From J061 sp003695725 [NCBI: Candidatus Schekmanbacteria bacterium] (GTDB lineage Bacteria > Schekmanbacteria > GWA2-38-11), in contig RFHX01000161.1 of the NCBI GenBank assembly GCA_003695725.1, positions 1 through 10,358 of the forward strand: a stretch of DNA of 10,358 nt, written 5' to 3'. The notes under the pieces are model-generated. The model had not been told where the DNA came from. It did no database searches and saw nothing but the letters and a program-made list of their open reading frames with translations. Positions 1-8,218 of this stretch are shown one piece after another (the first letter of the stretch is position 1; each line of letters opens with the position of its first letter). The position numbers and the translations under genes are program-made.

Positions 1-1
1 G

Positions 2-70
2 GGTAAAGACTCTTCATCAAGAGTTCAAATGTTTATGAATATTGTAAAAAAAATTTATAGATTCCTATGA
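2..70 (+). CDS. C-terminal end of an upstream gene (partial, unidentified)
   Basis: Reading frame 2 is open from the window edge to a TGA at 68-70 and encodes about 22 residues ending in VKKIYRFL, basic and aromatic. Its TGA overlaps the ATG of the MlaE-type permease gene as ATGA (67-70), the classic arrangement for translational coupling. The permease start has no Shine-Dalgarno sequence in front of it, which fits initiation by a ribosome terminating there. The fragment is too short to assign a function. The frame could also be open by chance, since 22 codons without a stop is not strong evidence; the ATGA overlap is the main support. Confidence 0.45.
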   Translation, partial: GKDSSSRVQMFMNIVKKIYRFL

Positions 71-840
71 AATCATTCTTTGATTGGCTTGGCTGCAGGG
101 TTACTCTTTTAATAGAAGAGATTGGGCGGGTTGTAATCTTTTTCACAAAATTTATCATCTGGCTTTTTAAACCTCCCTTCAAATTCTTCAATATGTTAAA
201 ACAGATGGAGGTTATCGGAGTCAACTCTGTAATAGTTGTCCTATTAACAGGATTTTTCACAGGTGCTGTTTTTTCACTTCAAACATATAGAGGATTCCAT
301 CAATTCAATGCTGAATATCTTGTCGGTTATGTTGTAGCTCTTGCTCTTTCACGAGAATTGGGCCCTGTATTAACAGGACTTATGGTAACAGGAAGAGCAG
401 GCTCGTTGATCGCCGCAGAATTAGGCACAATGAGAGTAACTGAACAGATAGATGCAATGGAAGTTATGGCAGTCAATCCAACACAGTATCTTATCGTACC
501 AAGAATAATAGCAGGTATAATTGTTCTTCCTCTTTTGACCATTATTGCAGACTTCATTGGAATAATAGGCGGATTTGTCGTTACAGTAAAATTTCTTGGA
601 CAAAGTTCAGTCATATATTGGTCGGGAATCAGGGATAATCTTGAGTTTTCCGATTTGATGCAGGGTATTTACAAAGCAATGTTTTTCGGAATGATTCTTA
701 CTCTCGTTGGATGTTATAAGGGCTTTTATACAGAAGGTGGAGCTGAAGGAGTTGGTAAAGCAACGACAAGCGCTGTTGTTGTAGCATCTGTGCTGATTTT
801 AATTTCTGACTATGTTTTAACAAGTCTCTTTTTCTCATAA
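67..840 (+). CDS. mlaE: MlaE-family ABC transporter permease (phospholipid/MCE transport)
   Basis: Integral inner-membrane permease of the MlaFEDB-type transporter that moves phospholipids between the inner membrane and the periplasm. The 257 residues match the family in length and plan: an amphipathic N-terminal region with a PPF motif near residue 36, then hydrophobic segments at about 50-72, 85-107, 145-175, 200-220 and 235-255. The strongly conserved core is intact: RELGPVLT (96-103), the GRAGS turn (109-113) and AELGTMRVTEQIDA (117-130), the loop expected to contact the ATPase, followed by NPTQYL. No Shine-Dalgarno sequence precedes the ATG; the start overlaps the stop of a putative upstream frame. 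The stop shares one base with the next ATG. Its ATPase and MCE partners lie two genes downstream, separated by replication-type genes. Family assignment is secure; the exact lipid and direction of transport cannot be read from sequence. Confidence 0.95.
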   Translation: MKSFFDWLGCRVTLLIEEIGRVVIFFTKFIIWLFKPPFKFFNMLKQMEVIGVNSVIVVLLTGFFTGAVFSLQTYRGFHQFNAEYLVGYVVALALSRELGPVLTGLMVTGRAGSLIAAELGTMRVTEQIDAMEVMAVNPTQYLIVPRIIAGIIVLPLLTIIADFIGIIGGFVVTVKFLGQSSVIYWSGIRDNLEFSDLMQGIYKAMFFGMILTLVGCYKGFYTEGGAEGVGKATTSAVVVASVLILISDYVLTSLFFS

Positions 841-1514
841 TGCTTATTGAAACCGATTATTATACAGAAATTGAGCAATTCCTGACGGGGAAACGGGAAA
901 GAGGGCTTCTTGTAAGCACAGCAGATTACCGCATAATGAAAAAATGGGAAGCATTGGGCATCCCTCTCGATATTGTCAAAAAAGGAATAGAATTGACAAT
1001 TGACAGTATCAAATTTTCAAAAAAAAACAGAATAAACGGCATAATAACCCTTTCATCATGCAGCAGAAGAGTTTTAAAACTTTGGCGTGAATACAGAGAA
1101 GCAAAAAGCGGCTCAATAGAAGAATGGCAGAATAAAGCCAACAAAGAAATATCTAAAAATTTAATTGATGATATTTTAAAGATGATTTCTTCACTTGAAG
1201 AAAATGCCAGAAAGCAAACTATATCATCCAGTATTGATTCACTGGTTTATGAGTTTAAAAATGAACTTCAAAAAATGCTTGATAATAACAAAAAGTTATC
1301 ATCAGATGCTGAACGAGTATATGAAGAAATTGAAGATTTGAAGGAAAATTATCTTGAAAAAATTGTTTTATCCTTAAATGAAGAAGAAAAAAATCAACTT
1401 CTTTCGAGATGGAACAAAAAATTGAAAAAATTGAAAGCCATCAATAACAAAGAGTATGAGAATACTTGTAAAGAGCTCTTAAAAATTGCCATAGCTGAAA
1501 GACTTGGAGTTTAA
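840..1514 (+). CDS. Helical protein with DnaD-like N-terminal pattern, partner of the DnaC-like ATPase
   Basis: This 224-residue protein has no signal peptide or membrane segment, so it is probably cytoplasmic. Residues 1-90 follow a pattern I associate with DnaD-type primosomal domains and with conserved hypothetical proteins next to DnaC-like genes: an aromatic YY start, RERGLLVS (19-26), a helix ending in KKWEALGIPLDIV (34-46), then RINGI (64-68) and a helix with VLKLW (78-82). Residues 100-224 are highly charged, rich in Lys and Glu, and probably long helices or coiled coil (for example 145-200). The ATG overlaps the mlaE stop by one base (TAATG), so translation is probably coupled. The stop lies five bases before the helicase-loader-like gene, whose ribosome site is inside this gene. 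Inferred role: a primosome accessory protein that works with that ATPase. The DnaD relationship rests on pattern only; a conserved hypothetical is the cautious label. Confidence 0.7.
   Translation: MLIETDYYTEIEQFLTGKRERGLLVSTADYRIMKKWEALGIPLDIVKKGIELTIDSIKFSKKNRINGIITLSSCSRRVLKLWREYREAKSGSIEEWQNKANKEISKNLIDDILKMISSLEENARKQTISSSIDSLVYEFKNELQKMLDNNKKLSSDAERVYEEIEDLKENYLEKIVLSLNEEEKNQLLSRWNKKLKKLKAINNKEYENTCKELLKIAIAERLGV
1506..1509 (+). promoter_or_regulatory. Shine-Dalgarno site for the DnaC-like gene
   Basis: GGAG lies 10 bases before the ATG at 1520, inside the last codons of the preceding gene. It supports the chosen start and tight coupling of the two genes. Confidence 0.6.
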
Positions 1515-1519
1515 GAGAA

Positions 1520-2275
1520 ATGGCAGAAAAGAAAGTAGAAAAAGAGGAAATGGAAGTCTGTGAAATATGCCTTGGCACAGGATGGATTCCTGTAAAGGAA
1601 GAAGGTATTGAAAAAGTCAAGAGATGCTCCTGTTTCACAGAGCTTTTAAAAAAGAAGGTTATAAGCACCTGCAACATTCCTGAAAGATACAGTGAATGCA
1701 CTCTGGATAATTATGAAACACATAATTCCAGCCAGCGCACAGCCAAAAGAATAGCAGAAAAATTCTGTAAAGGATACCCCGGCTATGAAATAGGATTATT
1801 CTTCGTTGGCCCATGCGGCGTTGGCAAAACTCATCTGTCAGTTGCTATATTGAAAAACCTTATAGAAAACAAACTCGTTGATGGAATCTTTTATGATTTT
1901 TGGGAGCTTTTAAAATCAATCCAAAGCACTTATAGTGCGACTTCACTCCTTACCGAATCACAAATAATTTCACCTGTTATAGAAAAAGAAATTATAATCC
2001 TTGACGACTTGGGCGCCCAAAAAGTTACAGATTGGCGTCGTGATATACTTACTTACATTTTGAATAAAAGATATAATGAGAAAAAACCAACGATACTTTC
2101 ATCTAACTGGCATATTTCCGCTGATAAAGACAGCAATATCGAAGAAACCCTTGAAGACAGAATTGGGACAAGATTGATTTCACGAATTTATGAAATGTGC
2201 CGCATAGTGGAAATTACAGGGAATGATTACAGAAAATCCTTCAAACAGGACGGATACAGGCATATTTTGAGGTAA
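1520..2275 (+). CDS. DnaC/DnaI-like AAA+ ATPase, putative replicative helicase loader with Zn motif
   Basis: AAA+ ATPase of the DnaC/DnaI/IstB group; in this group the chromosomal members load the replicative helicase onto single-stranded DNA. Residues 12-38 carry a CxxC...CxC cluster (Cys14, Cys17, Cys36, Cys38) of the kind expected to bind zinc, comparable to the N-terminal zinc domain of DnaI. The ATPase core has Walker A GPCGVGKT (97-104), Walker B IIILDDLG (158-165), sensor-1 Asn196 in LSSN, and a DRIGTRLISR segment (213-222) holding the likely arginine finger. At 251 residues it is the usual length for the group. It is not obviously an IstB transposition helper: no istA-like transposase or insertion-sequence ends are nearby, and it follows a DnaD-like gene. 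It sits between mlaE and mlaF with gaps of five and six bases, so it is almost certainly co-transcribed with them. The helicase-loader role is inferred from family and context. Confidence 0.85.
   Translation: MAEKKVEKEEMEVCEICLGTGWIPVKEEGIEKVKRCSCFTELLKKKVISTCNIPERYSECTLDNYETHNSSQRTAKRIAEKFCKGYPGYEIGLFFVGPCGVGKTHLSVAILKNLIENKLVDGIFYDFWELLKSIQSTYSATSLLTESQIISPVIEKEIIILDDLGAQKVTDWRRDILTYILNKRYNEKKPTILSSNWHISADKDSNIEETLEDRIGTRLISRIYEMCRIVEITGNDYRKSFKQDGYRHILR
2269..2272 (+). promoter_or_regulatory. Shine-Dalgarno site deciding the GTG start of mlaF
   Basis: GAGG overlaps the end of the DnaC-like gene and lies 9 bases before GTG at 2282. The GTG begins the family-typical IELRNVSKSF sequence, so the site supports this non-ATG start. 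Confidence 0.6.
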
Positions 2276-2281
2276 TTCAAA

Positions 2282-3028
2282 GTGATAGAACTAAGAAATG
2301 TTTCTAAATCATTTAACGGCAAAAAGGTTTTAGACAGGATTAATTTAACAATCGAAGAAGGAAGCACTACCGTTATAATCGGTGGCAGTGGACAAGGTAA
2401 AAGTGTAATACTCAAACATATCATAGGACTGATGAAACCTGATGAAGGAGAAATACTTTACAAGGGAAAAGATATTACAAAAATCTCCGATTTTGAATTA
2501 AATGAAATAAGAAAAGAATTTGGATTTCTTTTTCAATTTGCAGCCCTATTCGACTCAATGACAGTGGAAGAAAATGTTGGATTCCCATTGAGGGAAAATA
2601 CCAAAATGAAAGAATCTGAGATAAGAGAAATTGTACGTCAACGGCTTTTAGATGTAGGATTGAAGGATGTAGAAGATAAAATGCCTTCCGAACTTTCAGG
2701 AGGTATGCAAAGAAGAGTGGGACTTGCACGAGCCCTTGCAATGTCTCCTAAAACTATAATCTATGACGAGCCCACAACAGGCCTTGACCCTATTTTGTCT
2801 GATACAATCAACACGCTCATCAGGGACACACAAAAAAAATTTGGAGTAACTTCGATCGTATCAAGCCATGATATACCGGGTATGTTCAAAATAGCAGATA
2901 AAGTTGCTTTGATTTACAACACAAAGATACATTTTTTTGGAACAACAGAGGAACTGAGAAACTGCAAGGACCCATATGTGATTCAATTTCTGAGCGGTTC
3001 ATCTGAAGGTCCTGCAAAAGTTATTTAA
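2282..3028 (+). CDS. mlaF: MlaF-family ABC transporter ATP-binding protein
   Basis: Cytoplasmic ATPase that powers the MlaE permease. The 248-residue protein has every catalytic element: Walker A GGSGQGKS (34-41), Q-loop Gln85 in LFQFAALFDSMTV (the MlaF-specific version of this loop), signature LSGGMQRR (138-145), Walker B TIIYDEP (158-164) with Glu163, D-loop GLDP (167-170) and switch His196 in SSHD. The GTG start is supported by a GAGG ribosome site. It follows the DnaC-like gene by six bases and precedes mlaD by 14, so mlaF and mlaD are adjacent while mlaE is displaced upstream by two genes. The C-terminal tail (about 215-248) is typical of Mla ATPases. No MlaB/STAS gene is visible in the window. 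Family identity is secure. Confidence 0.95.
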   Translation: MIELRNVSKSFNGKKVLDRINLTIEEGSTTVIIGGSGQGKSVILKHIIGLMKPDEGEILYKGKDITKISDFELNEIRKEFGFLFQFAALFDSMTVEENVGFPLRENTKMKESEIREIVRQRLLDVGLKDVEDKMPSELSGGMQRRVGLARALAMSPKTIIYDEPTTGLDPILSDTINTLIRDTQKKFGVTSIVSSHDIPGMFKIADKVALIYNTKIHFFGTTEELRNCKDPYVIQFLSGSSEGPAKVI

Positions 3029-3029
3029 T

Positions 3030-3035
3030 AAGGAG
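3030..3035 (+). promoter_or_regulatory. Strong Shine-Dalgarno site for mlaD
   Basis: AAGGAG lies 7 bases before the ATG at 3043 and is the best ribosome site in the window. A second, out-of-frame ATG at 3038 is too close to the site to compete well and opens into another frame. Confidence 0.75.
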
Positions 3036-3042
3036 ATATGAT

Positions 3043-4026
3043 ATGAATAACAAAAAGATAAGCGTTGAGGCAAAGGTGGGTCTTTTCACCCTTGCCGTGA
3101 TTATTCTTCTCTTCTGGTTGTCAATGCAGTTCGGAGAAATAACTTGGTTGAAGCCAAAGGGATATGTCCTGCATTCCGAACTCGAAAATGTGGCAGGACT
3201 TGAGAAGGAATCACCTATTAAAATGGCAGGTGTAAGAATAGGACGGATAGAAGATTTGAGGATTGAAGACGGCAAAGCAAAACTTGCTATGAGAATAGAT
3301 GATGGTGTCCAAATTCATGAAGGCGCGAAGGTATCGGTAAAATCAGACAGTCTTTTAGGGCAAAAATACTTAGATATAAGCTTTGGTGATCCAAAAGCAA
3401 AACTGCTTGCAGACGGAGACTCCTTAGGAGAAGGCGTAGTTGCAGCCGATATCGATAAACTTATCGGGCAGCTAACTGAAGTCGCAAAAGGGCTGAATGA
3501 AGTCGTGTCACAGAATTCCGAAAACATAAATCAGATGTTGGCAAATCTCAAAAAATCCACTGATACTCTTCAAAAAATACTGACTGAAAATGAAGACAGA
3601 ATTTCAAGTGCTATAGCCAATATCGATGGCTTTTCAAAAAAACTGAACACTCTGCTCAGCGAAAATAAGGAATCAGTGACAAAAGCCATAAGCAACTTTG
3701 AAAAATTCTCATCAAGTCTTAATGAGAAAGGACCTGAAGTAATGGATAAATTTTCAAAACTCGGCGACAACCTTGATGGAATGATTGAAGAAAACAGAGA
3801 AAATCTTAAAGAAACAATCCTAAAAGTAAAAGAAACTTCTGATAATCTCAATAAAATATTGGTTAAAGTTAATAAAGGCGAGGGAACTCTTGGCAAACTT
3901 GTCAATGATGACGAGCTTTATGATACAGCCAAAAAATCATTAAAGGATTTGGGAGATTCAGCTGAACAAGCAAGTGAATTGTCTCCAATTTCAACATTTA
4001 TAAGCTCGTTATTCTTTCTTTTTTAA
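3043..4026 (+). CDS. mlaD: MlaD-family MCE protein with long periplasmic coiled coil
   Basis: Substrate-binding MCE subunit of the Mla-type transporter. A single N-terminal membrane anchor (about 12-30) is followed by one MCE domain (about 40-117) with the family landmarks GLEKESPIKMAGVRIGRI (52-69) and SLLGQKYLDI (103-112). The rest, about 210 residues, is predicted helix with 25-residue periodicity: Asn158, Asn183 and Asn208 begin similar units of the form EN...I..ANI..F...L..L. A GEGTLGKLVNDDELYD-type segment (279-294) is common in longer MlaD proteins, and the tail is hydrophobic (ISSLFFLF, 320-327). At 327 residues it is much longer than E. coli MlaD, so the coiled coil probably extends across the periplasm. 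It follows mlaF by 14 bases behind a strong ribosome site. The family call is certain; the reach of the coiled coil is inferred. Confidence 0.93.
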   Translation: MNNKKISVEAKVGLFTLAVIILLFWLSMQFGEITWLKPKGYVLHSELENVAGLEKESPIKMAGVRIGRIEDLRIEDGKAKLAMRIDDGVQIHEGAKVSVKSDSLLGQKYLDISFGDPKAKLLADGDSLGEGVVAADIDKLIGQLTEVAKGLNEVVSQNSENINQMLANLKKSTDTLQKILTENEDRISSAIANIDGFSKKLNTLLSENKESVTKAISNFEKFSSSLNEKGPEVMDKFSKLGDNLDGMIEENRENLKETILKVKETSDNLNKILVKVNKGEGTLGKLVNDDELYDTAKKSLKDLGDSAEQASELSPISTFISSLFFLF

Positions 4027-4035
4027 TCATCTCCA

Positions 4036-5349
4036 ATGAAAAAGTGTTTTTTAATATTATTGTTTTTTTTAACGCATCTGCTTCTTTTCTCTCCCTGCCT
4101 CTGCAAGGCAGATGAAAAGGCGGAGATTCATGCAAATATTGGTCCCATTGCTGCAGTTAGTGAAACTGAAAGGGAAAAAAGTTTCAGGATTCCTCCTCTT
4201 TTCGGCTACGAAAAAGACATTCCAAAGGGGACATTTAACCTCGATATACTTTGGCCTCTAATAAATTACAAAAGAGCTGAAAAAAAAATACAGCTTCGAG
4301 TGCTTCCTTTTCTCTTTTTTAAGAAAGATATGGAAAGGGAATGGGATAAAAAGAAATATCTTTATATTCTCCCTCTATATATATCATCTGAAAAAAGCGG
4401 TAGAAAATCCCGTGTAATCTTTCCTCTTTACGGACACTTTGAAGGATGGTTTGGATTAGACTCCTTTGATTTCCTGCTATTCCCTCTCTATACGGCTTCA
4501 AAGGAAAAGGAAGAAAATTCTTACAGCTATTGTTGGCCCTTTTTCAACTACTCAATTGCAAAGGGGAAAAGATATTATAGGATTTGGCCCTTCTATGGAA
4601 GCAAATCAGTTGAAAAGGAATATGAGAAGACATTCATCCTTTGGCCCTTTTATAACAATCAAAAGTTTTATAAAGATGACGGCGCTTTAAAAAAAGAGAG
4701 GCTTCTTCTCTTCCCTTTTTTTGGAAGCTCAAAGTCAGATGTTGCGGAAACGAAGCTTTTCCTGTTTCCTCTCTATGTATCACAGAAAAAACTGAAAGAA
4801 GATTTTTCAAGATACGATGTCATCTGGCCCCTTTTTTCAATAACGAGAGGGAAAGAAAGAAGGACTACACAAGTATTTCCTTTTTTTCGTCTTGATAAAA
4901 AAGGTGATTCTTTCAGAAATTTTTACCTTTGGCCTCTTCTGTGGGATGGCGATATAAAAGTATCAGGATATAGAAAAAGATTTTTCAGTTTCGTCCCCTT
5001 ATACCTTTATAACCACATAGAATGGGAAAATAGAAAGATAGATGAAAAACTCCATAAAATATGGCCTCTTTTCTCTTATCGCAGTGATGGAAATTCGACA
5101 CTCATAAGGACTTTGGATATCCTGCCTTTCAATGAAAAAGGAAGATTTGGAGAAGGCTTCTATAAAAACATTGGCATACTCTTTTCTTTCTTTGAATACA
5201 GCAAAGATATAAAAGACGATGCTTTTAAGATTTCCTTTTTTAAAGGGCTTTTCGGTTATGAAAAGGAAGGCAAGGAGAAGACAGTGAGACTCCTTTATTT
5301 TCCTATTTACAAAAAGAATAAACCTGATAGTAAAAACTCAGATAAATAA
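4036..5349 (+). CDS. Exported WPL/FPLY-repeat protein, putative outer-membrane or periplasmic partner of the Mla locus
   Basis: Function not known. Residues 1-25 form a signal peptide (MKK, a hydrophobic stretch, then a likely cleavage after CKA before Asp26); Cys21 and Cys23 are not in a convincing lipobox. From about residue 52 to 425 the protein is a chain of roughly 18 motifs of the form (L/I/V)-(W/F/L)-P-(L/F)-(Y/F/L), with prolines at 54, 74, 91, 113, 130, 150, 168, 185, 204, 227, 245, 265, 282, 300, 321, 344, 364 and 423, spaced mostly 17-23 residues. Charged Lys/Glu/Arg linkers separate them, which suggests repeated beta strands or hairpins, either a beta barrel or a stacked beta structure. 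It follows mlaD by nine bases and lacks a Shine-Dalgarno site, so it is likely translated by coupling or read-through from mlaD. Context suggests a role in envelope lipid transport, by inference only. Confidence 0.85.
   Translation: MKKCFLILLFFLTHLLLFSPCLCKADEKAEIHANIGPIAAVSETEREKSFRIPPLFGYEKDIPKGTFNLDILWPLINYKRAEKKIQLRVLPFLFFKKDMEREWDKKKYLYILPLYISSEKSGRKSRVIFPLYGHFEGWFGLDSFDFLLFPLYTASKEKEENSYSYCWPFFNYSIAKGKRYYRIWPFYGSKSVEKEYEKTFILWPFYNNQKFYKDDGALKKERLLLFPFFGSSKSDVAETKLFLFPLYVSQKKLKEDFSRYDVIWPLFSITRGKERRTTQVFPFFRLDKKGDSFRNFYLWPLLWDGDIKVSGYRKRFFSFVPLYLYNHIEWENRKIDEKLHKIWPLFSYRSDGNSTLIRTLDILPFNEKGRFGEGFYKNIGILFSFFEYSKDIKDDAFKISFFKGLFGYEKEGKEKTVRLLYFPIYKKNKPDSKNSDK
4189..5310 (+). repeat. Protein-level tandem repeat region (aromatic-proline motif, about 18 units)
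   Basis: The region encodes units such as LWPLINY, IFPLYGH, LFPLYTA, IWPFYGS, LWPFYNN, LFPFFGS, IWPLFSI and IWPLFSY, with period about 17-23 residues (51-69 bases). WP and FP versions are mixed along the chain. One expected copy near residue 384 reads LFSFFEY, with Ser replacing Pro, and the next is degenerate (GLFGYEK, 404-410). Nucleotide identity between units is low, so this is an old, diverged expansion rather than a recent slippage array. Confidence 0.8.
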
Positions 5350-5410
5350 AAATTCACACTTTTCATTAATGTTGTTGTCATCTTCTAACCTAATTAATTA
5401 CTTTGATTAA

Positions 5411-7414
<2,004 letters not shown>

Positions 7415-7426
7415 GATTTCTTTCTT

Positions 7427-7432
7427 AAGAGG
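7427..7432 (+). promoter_or_regulatory. Shine-Dalgarno site deciding the GTG start of the PhnP-like gene
   Basis: AAGAGG lies 9 bases before GTG at 7442. The sequence from this GTG begins MKGEIIFLGTGTSHG, the usual start of the family, so GTG is preferred over any later ATG. Confidence 0.6.
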
Positions 7433-7441
7433 AATAAATAA

Positions 7442-8218
7442 GTGAAAGGTGAGATAATTTTTCTTGGCACAGGCACTTCACATGGAGTACCGAAGATAGG
7501 ATGCAGATGCAAGGTATGCCTTTCTGATGACCCGAAAGACAAACGGATGCGCTCTTCAATACTCATTAAAATTGAAAAGAAATCGAACATATTGATAGAT
7601 ACTTCAATAGACCTTAGATTTCAGGCATTGAAGCACAATATTGATAAGATTGACGCAGTATTATTCACACATTATCATGCAGACCATATATTTGGTCTCG
7701 ACGAATTGAGAAGATTCAATGAAATAACAGGGAAAACTATTCCCATTTACGGCACAAAGGACACCCTTCAAGAAATAAGACGAATCTTCTCCTATGTTTT
7801 TTCAGGAAGACATATACCCGGAGGAGGAATCCCTTCTTTGAAAGCAGTGGAGGTCAACAGCCGCATAAATATTGAAGGAATCACTTTTGACCGTCTTGAA
7901 GGGAAACACGGGATGTTTGATGTATCAGGATTCAGAATGGCTAATGTAGTCTATTTCACAGATGTTAAGCATATCTCCGAAAAAACCCTCAAAAAAATGG
8001 AAGGACTTGAAATTTTGATTTTGGGCGCCTTGCGCGATACTCCTCATCCCACGCATTTCTCAATCGATGAAGCATACGAAATTGTAAAGAAAATACAGCC
8101 ACAAAAAACATATCTCACTCATATTTCCCACGAAATATCTCATAGTGAAACCTCATTACAGCTACCGACAAATGTTTTTCTTGCTTATGACGGACTGAAA
8201 TTAGAATTTGAAATCTAA
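7442..8218 (+). CDS. PhnP-like metallo-beta-lactamase-fold phosphodiesterase/hydrolase
   Basis: Cytoplasmic metal-dependent hydrolase; PhnP itself opens 5-phosphoribosyl 1,2-cyclic phosphate, but relatives act on other cyclic phosphodiesters, so the substrate is not known. The 258 residues start with the GTGTSHGVP loop (9-17). The metal ligands expected for PhnP are all visible: His77, His79, Asp81, His82 in THYHADH, then His156 (or nearby), Asp174, His205 and His227. A second, structural zinc site is also complete: Cys21, Cys23, Cys26 and His230, three residues after His227 as in PhnP. The gene starts at GTG, follows ligA by 27 bases and probably shares its transcript. No phosphonate (phn) genes are nearby, so a role in phosphonate use is unlikely from context; a general nucleotide or cyclic-phosphate repair role is possible. 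Its TAA overlaps the stop codon of a decayed minus-strand hemF-like gene. Confidence 0.88.
   Translation: MKGEIIFLGTGTSHGVPKIGCRCKVCLSDDPKDKRMRSSILIKIEKKSNILIDTSIDLRFQALKHNIDKIDAVLFTHYHADHIFGLDELRRFNEITGKTIPIYGTKDTLQEIRRIFSYVFSGRHIPGGGIPSLKAVEVNSRINIEGITFDRLEGKHGMFDVSGFRMANVVYFTDVKHISEKTLKKMEGLEILILGALRDTPHPTHFSIDEAYEIVKKIQPQKTYLTHISHEISHSETSLQLPTNVFLAYDGLKLEFEI

Noticed and set aside
9-24. Small hairpin ACTCTT-CATC-AAGAGT near the left edge, possible terminator
   Set aside because: The stem has only six pairs, two of them G-C, and no T-run follows; it lies within a likely coding tail.
1520-2275. DnaC-like gene read as an IstB transposition helper of an insertion sequence
   Set aside because: No transposase partner, inverted ends or target duplication are visible, and the gene is tightly set in an operon with a DnaD-like neighbour.
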